From contig CM056742.1 of NCBI GenBank assembly GCA_029851415.1, positions 92,618,748 to 92,682,747 of the forward strand: DNA of 64,000 bases, read 5' to 3'. A program made the position numbers and the translations under genes. Within the stretch, counting starts at the first letter, position 1, and each line of letters begins with the position of its first letter. The stretch is from Eretmocerus hayati. Taxonomy: Eukaryota > Arthropoda > Insecta > Hymenoptera > Aphelinidae. Below, one piece after another: positions 10,790 to 20,739 of the stretch. The notes below the pieces were generated by a model. The model was not told the origin of the DNA. It was given only the letters and a program-made list of their open reading frames with translations, and searched no databases.

Positions 10790-11287
10790 TCAGTCTTCCA
10801 AAATTTCTTTCCAGACTACATTTTCAATCGTATTCGATTCGTTAAATTTATTTTCAATGAATAATTTTTTGGGATCTTTGCTTCTAGACAACGCAACATA
10901 CAACTGTCCGTGAGAAAATAAAGGCTTCCGTATGAATATTCCAACATTGTCAAAATCCTGACCTTGCGATTTATTTATTGTCATTGCAAAACTAGAACAA
11001 TAGGGAATTGTTTTCTATATAGGATGAATGGAAGGGATGATTCACGAGTGTCCAGAGTTATTCTAGGTATAAATACGCAGTTCCCTCTCTTTTCCCCAGT
11101 TATTATTTCACCTTCTATGTTATATTTGAATAAGTATTTGATCCTCAAACGAGTTCCATTGCACAAACCATCTGTTGCACTTAAATTTCGAATCAGCACC
11201 ACAATTGCGCCAACTTTCAATTCCAATTTATGTGGAGGAAGACCTTCTCTGATGTCATTTAGGAATTCTATTGGATATTTCGAATGA
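10790..11287 (-). pseudogene. Helitron Pif1-type helicase C-terminal part, copy B
   Basis: The minus-strand frame 11287-10981 carries the C-terminal helicase region (KVGAIVVLIRNL, LCNGTRLRIKYL, VFIPRITLDT, LPFILYRKQFP). A one-base frameshift near 10985 precedes the conserved helicase motif MTINKSQGQ and then HGQLYVALSRSK. The frame stops at 10790. The Walker A and B half is absent, so this copy is 5'-truncated or its earlier exons were lost. It is better preserved than copy A: TINKSQGQ and VALSR are intact. It heads a minus-strand series of element genes: acidic ORF, zinc-finger protein and RPA-like protein. Confidence 0.85.
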
Positions 11288-11535
11288 ATATAAATATATG
11301 TATGGAAAATAAACTTTACTCCCGACTATGAGTGCCAGTAAAATATATACTAATAGAATATAAAAATAAAATATATTAGTGGGTTGAGAATTCGAAGTGA
11401 ATGTTTTTCCGAAAATATTTCCTAGCCACAAATTCGAGGGTAATTTAACAATTTAAATGTAGGAGCTAAGCGTACACAGAAAAAGTGGTCTTTGGGCAAT
11501 GATAGGAATGAGAATTGATTATGTAAATTGGAATT

Positions 11536-11586
11536 GTGGGGGTTGGCGAGCGTAGCGAGCAGGGGGGTACCCCCCCTAGTGTATAT
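11536..11586 (+). mobile_element. Helitron-type terminus with GC hairpin (right)
   Basis: Read on the plus strand: GGTTGGCGAGCG, then a GC hairpin (AGGGGGGTACCCCCC), then CTAG|T at about 11577. This is an inverted near-copy of the terminus at 5718-5772, with about 50 bp in common. The two termini point outward and enclose 5.8 kb. As on the left, the nearest helicase remnant (10790-11287, minus) reads away from the terminus. Confidence 0.6.
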
Positions 11587-11784
11587 CTATGATTAGAGAT
11601 GTTAATGACATTGATATTACAGAACTATAGTTGCGTATGTTGACAAAGTATTTCGCGAATCTGAGTTCCAGAAAAAGGGCGATGGGAGTGAATTAGTGAG
11701 GTACGTACAGAATGGTTAACTTTGAACGAAATTGAGAATAGTATTAGCAAATTAATCATCATATCAAATTGAGTATACGTGTAT

Positions 11785-12420
11785 AAGTGATGATGTATGG
11801 AGAACCATATTCAAAGACATGACTGGAGATATTTCTACGAATAGAGTTGTTCTATCATCTCATAACGAGAATATCATCGAATTGAACAAGAGAATCGCGA
11901 ATATGACGTTGGAATATACAACAAAATGAAATTTAAAGATATACCTTCGAAAAAAGGAACAATAAGTGAGTTGAATTGGTGATGTTTCGACTATATGACA
12001 CGATTTTCACACAAATCTTGTCGATTCTCCAGAGATAGAGGTTTATCTGAAAGATCAATGCGTTCAAAGGAATGAAAAGAATAAAAGTGGAATTCTGGGT
12101 GTACACAAATATACGTCACAAACTTGATGTCATTGTTGTGAAAGCTGGAAACGGTCAAATTGAATCGTACGATCGTGGAGTGGAGTTAGAAGTTTGCGGT
12201 GACTTACAAGAGAAGAGTTAATTTTCTGATCAATCAGATAAGAGTGGAAAGAATCGTTTCGGAATTGATTTCATTGAGTGGTCTTTACAGGTTCAACGTA
12301 CATGTGACAGTGGAGGCTGTAGATGAATTGAAATTGTTAGGTGGTGAAAAGATGGAAATTGAGAACTCGATTCTGGAGAATGAAGTTCATGTTGTGGAAG
12401 AGTGTTCCGTCACACAAAGA
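11785..12420 (+). pseudogene. Chimeric Helitron fragment: helicase piece joined to RPA-like exons
   Basis: From 11785 the frame encodes a helicase segment (NRVVLSSHNENIIELNKR) matching the piece at 6420-6540. It runs into a segment KFKDIPSKKGTI that matches the end of exon 3 of the RPA-like gene and is followed by a donor GTGAGT at the same position. The next block (12040-12225) encodes VYLKDQCVQRNEKNKSGI, YDRGVELEVCGDL, equivalent to exon 4. A further block after an acceptor (CTTTACAG, about 12288) matches exon 5. The sequence is diverged and rearranged, without a full gene. It provides independent evidence for the exon structure proposed at 8484-9749. Confidence 0.6.
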
Positions 12421-12616
12421 TTTTGGTTATTGATTTTTGATTCTCGGATATACTGTAAAATTTTTCTAATTCACATTTTTTTGGAAGAAATATACATCTT
12501 CTTCGTAACCCAAGCTCACTTTGAATGTTGTAATAATTGAATAATGAGACGGAAAATAATGATGATGAGAACGAGATCATTTCTAGAAGGCTGCAGAGGG
12601 AAATTGACAAGACTAA

Positions 12617-12925
12617 GGGACCTGCAGGGGCTCAGAAAAATTGACGGGCCCTCAGGGGCCCTCGGAGGCCCTCGGAGGCCCTCAGGGGCCCTCACAGGCC
12701 CTCAGGGGATCTCAGGGGAATCTCTCAGCCCCTAAGGTAAATATGGAACGTAATTTAGGTTATTTGGTCAAAGGCACTCGGGGCCCTCAGGGGCCCTCGG
12801 GGGCCCTCAAGGGACCTCGAAGGACCTCAGAGGCCCTCAGGGGCCCTCCTGGGCATTCAAGACAGTCAAGGGAATTCAGGGGAGTTCAAGGGAATTCAGA
12901 GGAATTCAGGGGAATTCAGAGGAAT
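12617..12925. repeat. GC-rich minisatellite GGGGCCCTC plus GAATTC array
   Basis: Blocks at about 12617-12733 and 12774-12852 consist of degenerate 9-12-bp units around GGGGCCCTC. The block at 12857-12925 consists of 10-bp units like GGGAATTCAG. The last block is the reverse complement vocabulary of the minisatellite at 7527-7903. The array ends about 40 bp before the next palindrome begins. Confidence 0.85.
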
Positions 12926-12962
12926 CTCATTCTTACTCCTATATATTAGGGGGAGATATATG

Positions 12963-15490
12963 TGAGTCATTCTTTTTAATATCGCCAGGTTTTGTGTCGG
13001 GGGGTCAGGGATTTTTCTGTAACTTTAGGTACATGTTGTATATGATGAAAGAAGATGGAAAGCACAGTTCTTAGGTCACGAAAGTCATCCGCGCGAGTTT
13101 GGCGCCCTATTTTCGTTTTCAAAATTCGTGAAAAATTCGATTTTTCAACTTTTTGATTGATTTCTCACCAGTATGGGACCCAATAAAAAAATTATCCAAG
13201 GCACATATTTCGACGTGAAATGAGCTGAATTTTACGAAAAAAATACTTTCAGATCCGTCAAAGATGAACATAACCTCAAAAAAGTGGTTTTTTTCAGAAA
13301 AACCCAATTTTCAAGCCTTGGGCCCTAATTTATCTCAAATTTGACATTTTCATCGGATTCCTCGTCAAATTTTACGTCGAAAACCGTTCTTCAAAAATTG
13401 GGCTGAGGATGGGTTTGGCCACCATCATAATAACTTTAGTAGCAGGACGATAAAAATAGCGCTAAATTGTTCGTTTCGGGAGGGACACTTATTACACTGG
13501 ACAACCAAATATTGGGTCAGAAGTAGCGCATTGACCAAACAATGACTCTTTCGTGTATATTTCGACGTAGAAACCGAATCCGAAACCAGTTTTGCACCTA
13601 GACATCAGGAATTTTTTTAAACCGCGAAATACTGAGCTTCTAAAAGACTGCATTTTTAGCGTTCTTTGATGATTTTGTAGATACATGATTTTGATGGTGC
13701 AACCTTGCAGCGGGCTTTGAGCGTACCCGGACTATGATTTCTCACGTATTTTGACCTGTTAAACACGATGAAAGTTGTTGTAGAGGGCTAGCATGCGTTC
13801 GAAACAAAGGACAAGCTGATTTTTCGAGTTGCTATCAGGAGAGTTTGGACGATTTCGTGATAAATCTCAAAGTGATCACGGAATTGATCAGAAACACCCT
13901 CTGCAAAACCACGAGAGCGCATTCTTTTTCTATTCGCACACACACTAAGGGAATGATGTTTGCAATCGCCTAAAAGTAGATTAGTTGAATATGCATGTAT
14001 AATCCCGAAAAGAAACTTTTGATCTATTCCTGAGGTAAGCTCAAGCTTTCTCGTAATGAGTCAAATTTGCAGTTCCCTAGTCTCATGTACTTCTGAGTGC
14101 ATATAGATAGTCGTTTGCAACCAGCCCAAGATGGCACATCTGACGCTGGATGTTCTTATTCACTCGCCTCCGGAATCGAATCATTGGAGTGCCCACATTA
14201 GCTTAGGGTGAGAAACGATGTAACTAGGTTGATGACATATTCATGGTATGTCAAGTTACGGAACGTACGTAACCTAAACCGAGTTTAGGTCTCCGGGACT
14301 TCTGATACCGTATCCTAGCAACAAAATGACATTGTTCTAGTAGTTTGAGTGGCTTTTAGGTACAAAAACTCGAGCATTGATCCAATACGAGGAGGCTCGG
14401 ACTAACCCGAGGAATAGATCTCGGAATAGATCAAAAGTTTCTTTTCGGGATTATACATGTATATTCGACTAATCTACTTTCAGGCGACTGCAAACATCAT
14501 TCCCTTAGTGTGTGTGCAAATAGAAAAAGAATGCGCTCTCGTGGTTTTGCAGAGGGTGTTTCTGATCAATTCCGTGATCACTTTGAGATTTATCACGAAA
14601 TCGTCCGAACTCTCCTGATAGCAACTCGAAAAATCAGCTTGTCCTTTGTTTCGAACGCATGCTAGCCCTCTAAAACAACTTCCATCGTGTTAAGCAGGTC
14701 AAAATACGTGAGAAATCATAGTCCGGGTACGCTCAAAGCCCGCTGCAAGGTTGCACCATCAAAATCATGTATCTACAAAATCATCAAAAAACGCTAAAAA
14801 TGCAGTTTTTTAGAAGCTCAGTTTTTCGCGGTTTAAACAAATTCCTGATGTCTAGGTGCAAAACTGGTTTCAGATTCGGTTTCTACGTCGAAAAATACAC
14901 GAAAAAGTCATTGTTTGATCAATGCGCTACTTCTGACCCAATATTTTGTTGTCCAGTGTAATAAGTGTCCCTCCCGAAACGAACAATTTAGCGCTATTTT
15001 TACGGTCCTGCTACTAAAGTTATTATGATGGTGGCCAAACCCATCCTCAGCCCAATTTTTGAAGAACGGTTTTCGACGTAAAATTTGACGAGGAATCCGA
15101 TGAAAATGTCAAATTTGAGGTAAAATAGGGCCCAAGGCTTGAAAATTGGGTTTTTCTGAAAAAAACCACTTTTTTGAGGTTATGTTCATCTTTGACGGAT
15201 CTGAGAGTATTTTTTTCGTAAAATTCAGCTCATTTCACGTCGAAATATGTGCCTTGGATAATTTTTTTATTGGGTCCCATACTGGTGAGAAATCAATCAA
15301 AAAGTTGAAAAATCGAATTTTTCACGAATTTTGAAAACGAAAATAGGGCGCCAAACTCGCGCGGATGACTTTCGTGACCTAAGAACTGTGCTTTCCATCT
15401 TCTTTCATCATATACAACATGTACCTAAAGTTACAGAAAAATCCCTGACCCCCCGACACAAAACCTGGCGATATTAAAAAGAATGACTCA
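12963..15490. mobile_element. Long palindromic element, ~1,068-bp inverted arms
   Basis: Arms 12963-14030 and 14423-15490 are near-identical reverse complements of equal length with a 392-bp spacer. Ends read TGAGTCATTC inward. The arms contain direct copies of the same short frame in each orientation, but no recognisable protein. The spacer shows no domain. The structure fits a foldback or long-TIR non-autonomous DNA element. Flanks (…GATATATG and TGTATATA…) give no clear target duplication. The high arm identity suggests recent insertion or gene conversion. Confidence 0.85.
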
Positions 15491-15862
15491 TGTATATATT
15501 CACCTTTGTAGACAGTGTTGTTGTTGTGTGTGTGTTCACACATATACATCAACAATCAGTATGTTTACAAAGGTTAGAGTGTGCGGGTGGTGACACGCCT
15601 GCTGATCATCACTAAGCTCTCAGAGTTGGTGATCGCAGGGGTGGCACCATAAGTTACTAGGGCTGATCCGATATAGCGGGAGACTACGGCCTCGCCTTAA
15701 GTGACGAAATGCTATTGATCAGAGATGGAATCACTTCCCTCCACATGTCCCGCCCACGAGCCCCCAGGGGGTGGATCACTGAGAGGTAATGGAGGTAGCA
15801 GCCTGGCATCTAGTATGCAAATTCAGATACTCGCTTACTTGCTCATTACTCAGTATGCATAT
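15491..15862. other. No gene recognised; short GT-rich tract
   Basis: A GTTGTTGTGTGTGTGT tract lies near 15519-15537. The motif GACTACGGCCTCGCCTTAA at 15682-15700 is also found at 55908-55926, and a variant at 4482-4500. The start of a 96-codon frame at 15725 is an ordinary open stretch without a recognised product. Confidence 0.5.
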
Positions 15863-17252
15863 GTCGTAGCGGGTTTATCAAATCCGCCCGTCTATAGACT
15901 GGCTGGTCAGTTCATATACAGCACGCGGATAGTAGACTCCACGTGGAGACACGCATCCATCTATCAACCGACTAGTCAGTCCATGAACTGGCTGAATTGT
16001 CCAGCCGATCTATAAAATGACCAATCGCGCTCGCGCGAATAGTAGACTCTTTGGTGTGAGTCGAAGCGAGGTGTCTTTTCTAGAAACAGAGCATAGTTCC
16101 AAAGAGTCTGACGAACCATCGAGCTATCTGAATGAATAACATTCCATTCCTCACAAAAAGTCGAAATTGTATTGGAAATGACAGAAATTGTCTGATTATT
16201 CCAATCTACTTAAATCACTCTCGTTCAAGGAAGATTGTTTCCAAGTTACTATTCCGATCGTCTGTGCGCAAATGAGTCATTTGCACACTGTTTTTCGCTC
16301 TTCATTTGCTCACAGAAGATCAAAAACCATAGTATGACACTCGGGCGCAATGGTTTTCGCTTTCTCGTGACTATTTAGACTCTCGCCTGCGGCTCGGGCC
16401 TAAAAAAGTCATTCGAAGTGTGAAAACCATCGTTTGCGCCCTTGTATCATAATATACTATTAAATGTATGAATCGTTTCTGGAATGCTTGGAATACTATA
16501 ATGGGCGAGTCGTTCATCTTGACAAGCTATAACACCAAAAATTGCATCGTGACTCTGCTTTGAAACAAGCAATGCAGCATATCGCGAAGGAACAAAAGAT
16601 GCTATACTCGAGAGTTGGTTCCCTCGAGAAGCTGGACAAAAATGGGATACCAGCACAGTGAAGATAGACCTGATGATATCCATCTATCCTCGATAGAAGC
16701 TTCAGCCCGTCGGTAATTAATATCGCGCCAAACGTTGATCTTCCTTCCAAAATGTAGTGACGATGCAATTCTCGATGTCATGACTTATTTAGTACATGTG
16801 AGGATCATTGACTCACTCGGTACAGTTGTCCAAGCATTCCGAAAGAAGATCTATACATTTTGATAGTGATTTTAGTGATAATGCATCTCAAACAAGAGTG
16901 ATTTGAGTAGATTGAAAAAATCAGACAACTGTCATATTTCATATCATTCTGACTTTCAAATCAGGAATAAAGTCTTATTCATCCAGATAACTCGATTATT
17001 TGCCTGATTTTTCGAAACTATGCTCTGTTTCTTGAGAAGATACCTCGCTTTGATTTGCACCAAGGAGTCTACTATCCGCGCGAGCGCAATTCGTCAGTTC
17101 ATAGACTGACTGGACCAATCAGACAGTTCATCAACTGACTAGTCGGTTGATAGATAGATTCGTGTCTTCACGTAGAATCTACTATGCGCGCACTGTCTAT
17201 GAACTGACCAGCCAGTCTATAGACGGGCGAATTCTATAAGCCGGCTACGACA
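15863..17252. mobile_element. Inverted-repeat element, ~365-bp arms
   Basis: The left arm (15863-16228) and right arm (16888-17252) are diverged reverse complements. They share CCCGTCTATAGACTGGCTGG, CAACCGACTAGTCAGT, GCGCTCGCGCG and AATAGTAGACTC. Each arm contains further short palindromes (TCTATAGA, ACTAGT). The spacer of about 660 bp has a smaller inverted repeat at about 16325-16450 with GGGCGCAA(T/A)…GGTTTTC arms, likely another MITE. No coding domain. The right arm overlaps the left boundary of the 17237-32652 structure. Confidence 0.7.
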
Positions 17253-17689
17253 CACAGACGGAATTCGTCTGATTTGCTAGGGAAGAGATCAAGAACCGGA
17301 GAAGGGGCTATGACAGAAGGCCTCGCAGCTGCCTCACGTGACCCAGCCTCGTATTCGACTAGTCTGCGAGCATCAGTATACCTTGACTAAAGGGGACAGA
17401 ATCCACGTACTTCACTCATTTGTCACTTGTCAGACCGCGGAAACCGCAAATTTCGATCTAGTGGCCATGCTAGCTATAATCCCTGAGGGCTAAACAAGTA
17501 ATGGAAAAGTGGCCGAACTACCCTCGAAAACGACTCACCAAAAGGCCGACATGACTTCCTCAGTGAACCGTGAGATGTTCTGAGCTCCATTCAAGCCTCA
17601 GTAAGAGGCATTTCGAACACTTATTCGTCAGTGCAGTTGAGTCCCAGAGGTTTGAAAGACTGGGTGGATCTATTGGGTCACTCCTGTTG

Positions 17690-18880
17690 AGACCGTACAA
17701 TGAAGTGAGAACAGGAAATTAGATTCCCTCCGCGATAAAGTATACGATTCTAGAGCTGAAAAGGGTGACCCATGTTTTTCTGTTTTGCTCAGATCTAATT
17801 CGCATCGGAGTCATGCGGATTCTTAGTTTGGAGCCGAAAATCGAGATTGGCATTCTGAAATTAATGAAAGCTCCACACCTTTGCTCCTGATGGGTCTTCT
17901 GAGATGGGGCCTGATAGAAAATATCAAAAACAACGTATTCTACGGGAATAGGAACCCAAAGTGCTCGAAATTCCGCATAGAGTCCCAAGAAGCGACAACT
18001 TGATGAGAAATGAAAAGATGCAATCTGTCTCAAACATAAATTCGTATCCCTTCGAACTTTCCTCTGAGGGAACTCTGAACGATGCCAGACATAATGCATT
18101 TGCTCCGGTAGGCGTTGAAAATTCGTGGGAGGCGCTGAAAAAATTTTCTGGAAAAAAAGGGTTGAATGCGAAATTATTGTTGAGATTTGGTAACAACTGT
18201 TGTGAAAAGGTGTATTCTCTTTTTCAAGAGTATCGTAATCCCATGAAAGTGTCACAAGATGATCAATTTCGGGATCTGTCGCTAAATTGAGCTGTAATCA
18301 CTCAAAAACGGAATTTAGCAATAGATCCCGAGATTGATCATCTAAGGATAATTCAATGGGATTGCGATACTCTTGGAACAGGAATTAGACCTTTCCACTA
18401 CAGTTGTGACCGGATTTCAACAATAATTTGGCATCAAAAATGTTCCTCCGGACAATTTCTCCAGCGCCCCCTACAAATTTCTAGCGCTCACCGCAGCGAA
18501 TGCATCAGGTTCGAGATCGTTCAAAGTACTCTGAAAATATTCAAAGAGACACGAATTCATGTTTTTGAGTGATAGGATTTTTTCATTTTTCATCAAAGTG
18601 TCGCTTTTAGAAACTCTTTGTGGAATTTTGAGTACCATAGGATTCCAATATTATAATGGAATACCTTGTGTTTGATATTTCACATCAAGCCCCATCTAAG
18701 GAGACCCATAAGGAGCAGAGTGGTGGAGCTTTCACCAATTCCGGAATGCCAATCTCAATTTTCGGCTCCAAACTGAGAGTTCGCATAGCTCCGATGCAAA
18801 CTAGATCTGGGCTGAACAGGAGAACCCGTGTTACCTCATTTTAGCTCTACGATCATATGAGCAAATCCACGAAACGCGAT
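17690..18880. repeat. Palindrome within left arm
   Basis: The sequence reads outward from a centre near 18303. The block 17719-18255 (minus) and the block 18340-18845 (plus) are diverged copies of each other, both containing ATTTTCGGCTCCAAACT-type sequence and GCCCCATCT. Each half leaves an open frame (178 codons on the minus strand at 17719-18255, 62 codons at 18656-18844), but the similarity is nucleotide-wide and no family is recognised. I treat it as repeat, not gene. The mirror structure in the right arm has its centre near 30465. Confidence 0.65.
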
Positions 18881-19872
18881 GATTTCGGAGGAAAAAGATT
18901 CGGAAATCTTTTTGATCGCACATCACTCAGGTTCCGCATACTCTTAAGTTATCAGTATCTAGAACTCAAATTCACCCGCGTGATCGATTTTCATGAAACG
19001 GCGTGAGGTGGGACAGAGGAAACAGGAAATGACCATAAGAGCAATGCTATACCCACATACACGGATACACTCTTATATCATTCATTTGACCACTGACGGC
19101 GCTGGGCAGTATTTGACTCATCACCAGAAAACTTGAGGAGATCATTGCAGTGATGATATGAACATTATTCGAGAGTTCAACAACAGTGTAATTCCCGAAA
19201 ATCCCTTAAAACCCGAAAAAAGTAGCTTGTACGAGTAAACAACGGAACATTGGCTCACGCAGTTAGTTACTTGGTATCAAGAACAATCGAAGTGAGGGAT
19301 CACAAGCAGAACCAGATCAGTTTGCATCGTCTTGTTCGTGTGCGCCTCAAGAAACATGATTTCGTAAAGCGATCACGTATTATTCTGCGAGCGTGATTTG
19401 CTCGCCAATCCGACATAATTCGACGCACATAGACCGGACTTATCTAAATTTTTTCGTTCTTTGATGGAGAATCAGATGCCATTTGCAGAAATGAGATTGG
19501 TCAGACTGCGTCGGCGTAGGATGGGAAATATCGTCGATTTGGTTTGTTTTCAAAAAGTAGTCACGCTTTATCAACGGGAGATAGTTTCACACCTGTTGAA
19601 GGCACACTCTTGAGCTCCAAGGTGGTTGTAGACTCAAGTTAGATTACTTAGTTATTTTCCCGTAAGAATCATACCGATACCCCAGACTGCATCCAAATGC
19701 CGACCTCAACACTGAGGAAGAAAAGCCAAGTCACGCACGAAATTTCGTGATTCTTTAAATTTAATGTCCCGCTTTTACGGTCTATTCTATCTTTGAGTCT
19801 TGAACTCGTGACAACTTGTTCGTAAAATCTCAAACAAGGTGTCTGCTTTGGCGCGGAATCACATCGATCGAT

Positions 19873-19924
19873 ATGATGTATAGCCATTTGCACCAATGGC
19901 TATACATCATAGCCATTGGTGCAA
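19873..19924. repeat. Two overlapping, mutually exclusive hairpins
   Basis: Hairpin 1 pairs 19873-19887 (ATGATGTATAGCCAT) with 19896-19910 (perfect 15-bp stem). Hairpin 2 pairs 19888-19901 (TTGCACCAATGGCT) with 19911-19924 (perfect 14-bp stem). Bases 19896-19901 are needed by both stems. The same structure is present in the mirror position (27461-27512). A third, collapsed copy near 28890-28910 keeps only one repeat unit. Confidence 0.8.
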
Positions 19925-20110
19925 AAAATCGGCGCGCGAAGGACGTAATGCACGAATCACCGCGTTTTGCGAATTCGCTCATATACTGTATCGTGGAGGG
20001 AATCTAATTTTCCAACCTTACTTTATTGAACGGTCTTGACTGTAATGGCCCTATTATCGTTGGGGGAATCGGAATCACAGGGGAAGTTACATGGGTAGAA
20101 CGATTCAGTT

Positions 20111-20640
20111 GAATATAACGTCTATTGAGCTCCGGATGTAGGTAAATTCACGTCAACTCTCCAAGCCTGTTTCGTCGGATTCCTGGTAACTTAGCCCCAA
20201 GAAATTTAATTCAAATAACGGAATGTAATGGCTCAGAACTGACCATTCGTACTCGCTCTTCAACGATCTAAATGGAGGATTAGGACAACCCACGTCGAAC
20301 CACCCTCCAAAGAGATGAGGTTCTTCCCAACCTCACGAGTGATAGAAGGATCATACATGCACATGAACGAAAAAAGTTGTCGATGTGGTAAGCGATAGCT
20401 TACCGTCACTCGGACACACACTTTTAGCCCGGAGAGAGCTCATTCGTGGCAGTAGAATCATACACCCTTGTCGGCTTCCTGGGAGCTTCAGAAGTCGAAT
20501 CCCACACACCGGCTATGCCCCCGCGTTTGACCCGGAGGGAGCTCCTCTATGGCTCTATAGTTATCCGTATACCATGTATCCACCGTTCATTGGGCTTTGA
20601 CGATATAATCGTCACAGCCTTTTGGGGTTTGAATAAATGT
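20111..20640. other. No gene recognised
   Basis: Start of the spacer of the large inverted repeat. It contains only short frames and a near-perfect 17-bp palindrome around 20598-20615 (TGACGATATAATCGTCA). No element terminus or domain is visible. Confidence 0.5.
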
Positions 20641-20654
20641 GACTCTCTTGTCAT

Positions 20655-20731
20655 GCCTCGAGCAGCAGCCTCAAAACCGAGTATTCACGGGGAATACTTC
20701 TTTTTTTTGTTGAGGTGCTGCTGCTCGAGGC
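20655..20731. repeat. GC-rich hairpin
   Basis: GCCTCGAGCAGCAGCCTCA (20655-20673) pairs with the segment 20711-20731 with a one- to two-base bulge. The ~37-nt loop contains a small inner inverted repeat (GAGTATTC / GAATACTT) and a poly-T run. It marks the start of the GC-rich GGCCG tract. Confidence 0.75.
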
Positions 20732-20739
20732 GACGATGA

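Noticed and set aside
17719..18255. 178-codon open frame on the minus strand
   Set aside because: It lies in an inverted-repeat arm. The mirrored copy is interrupted, the similarity is nucleotide-wide and no domain is recognisable.
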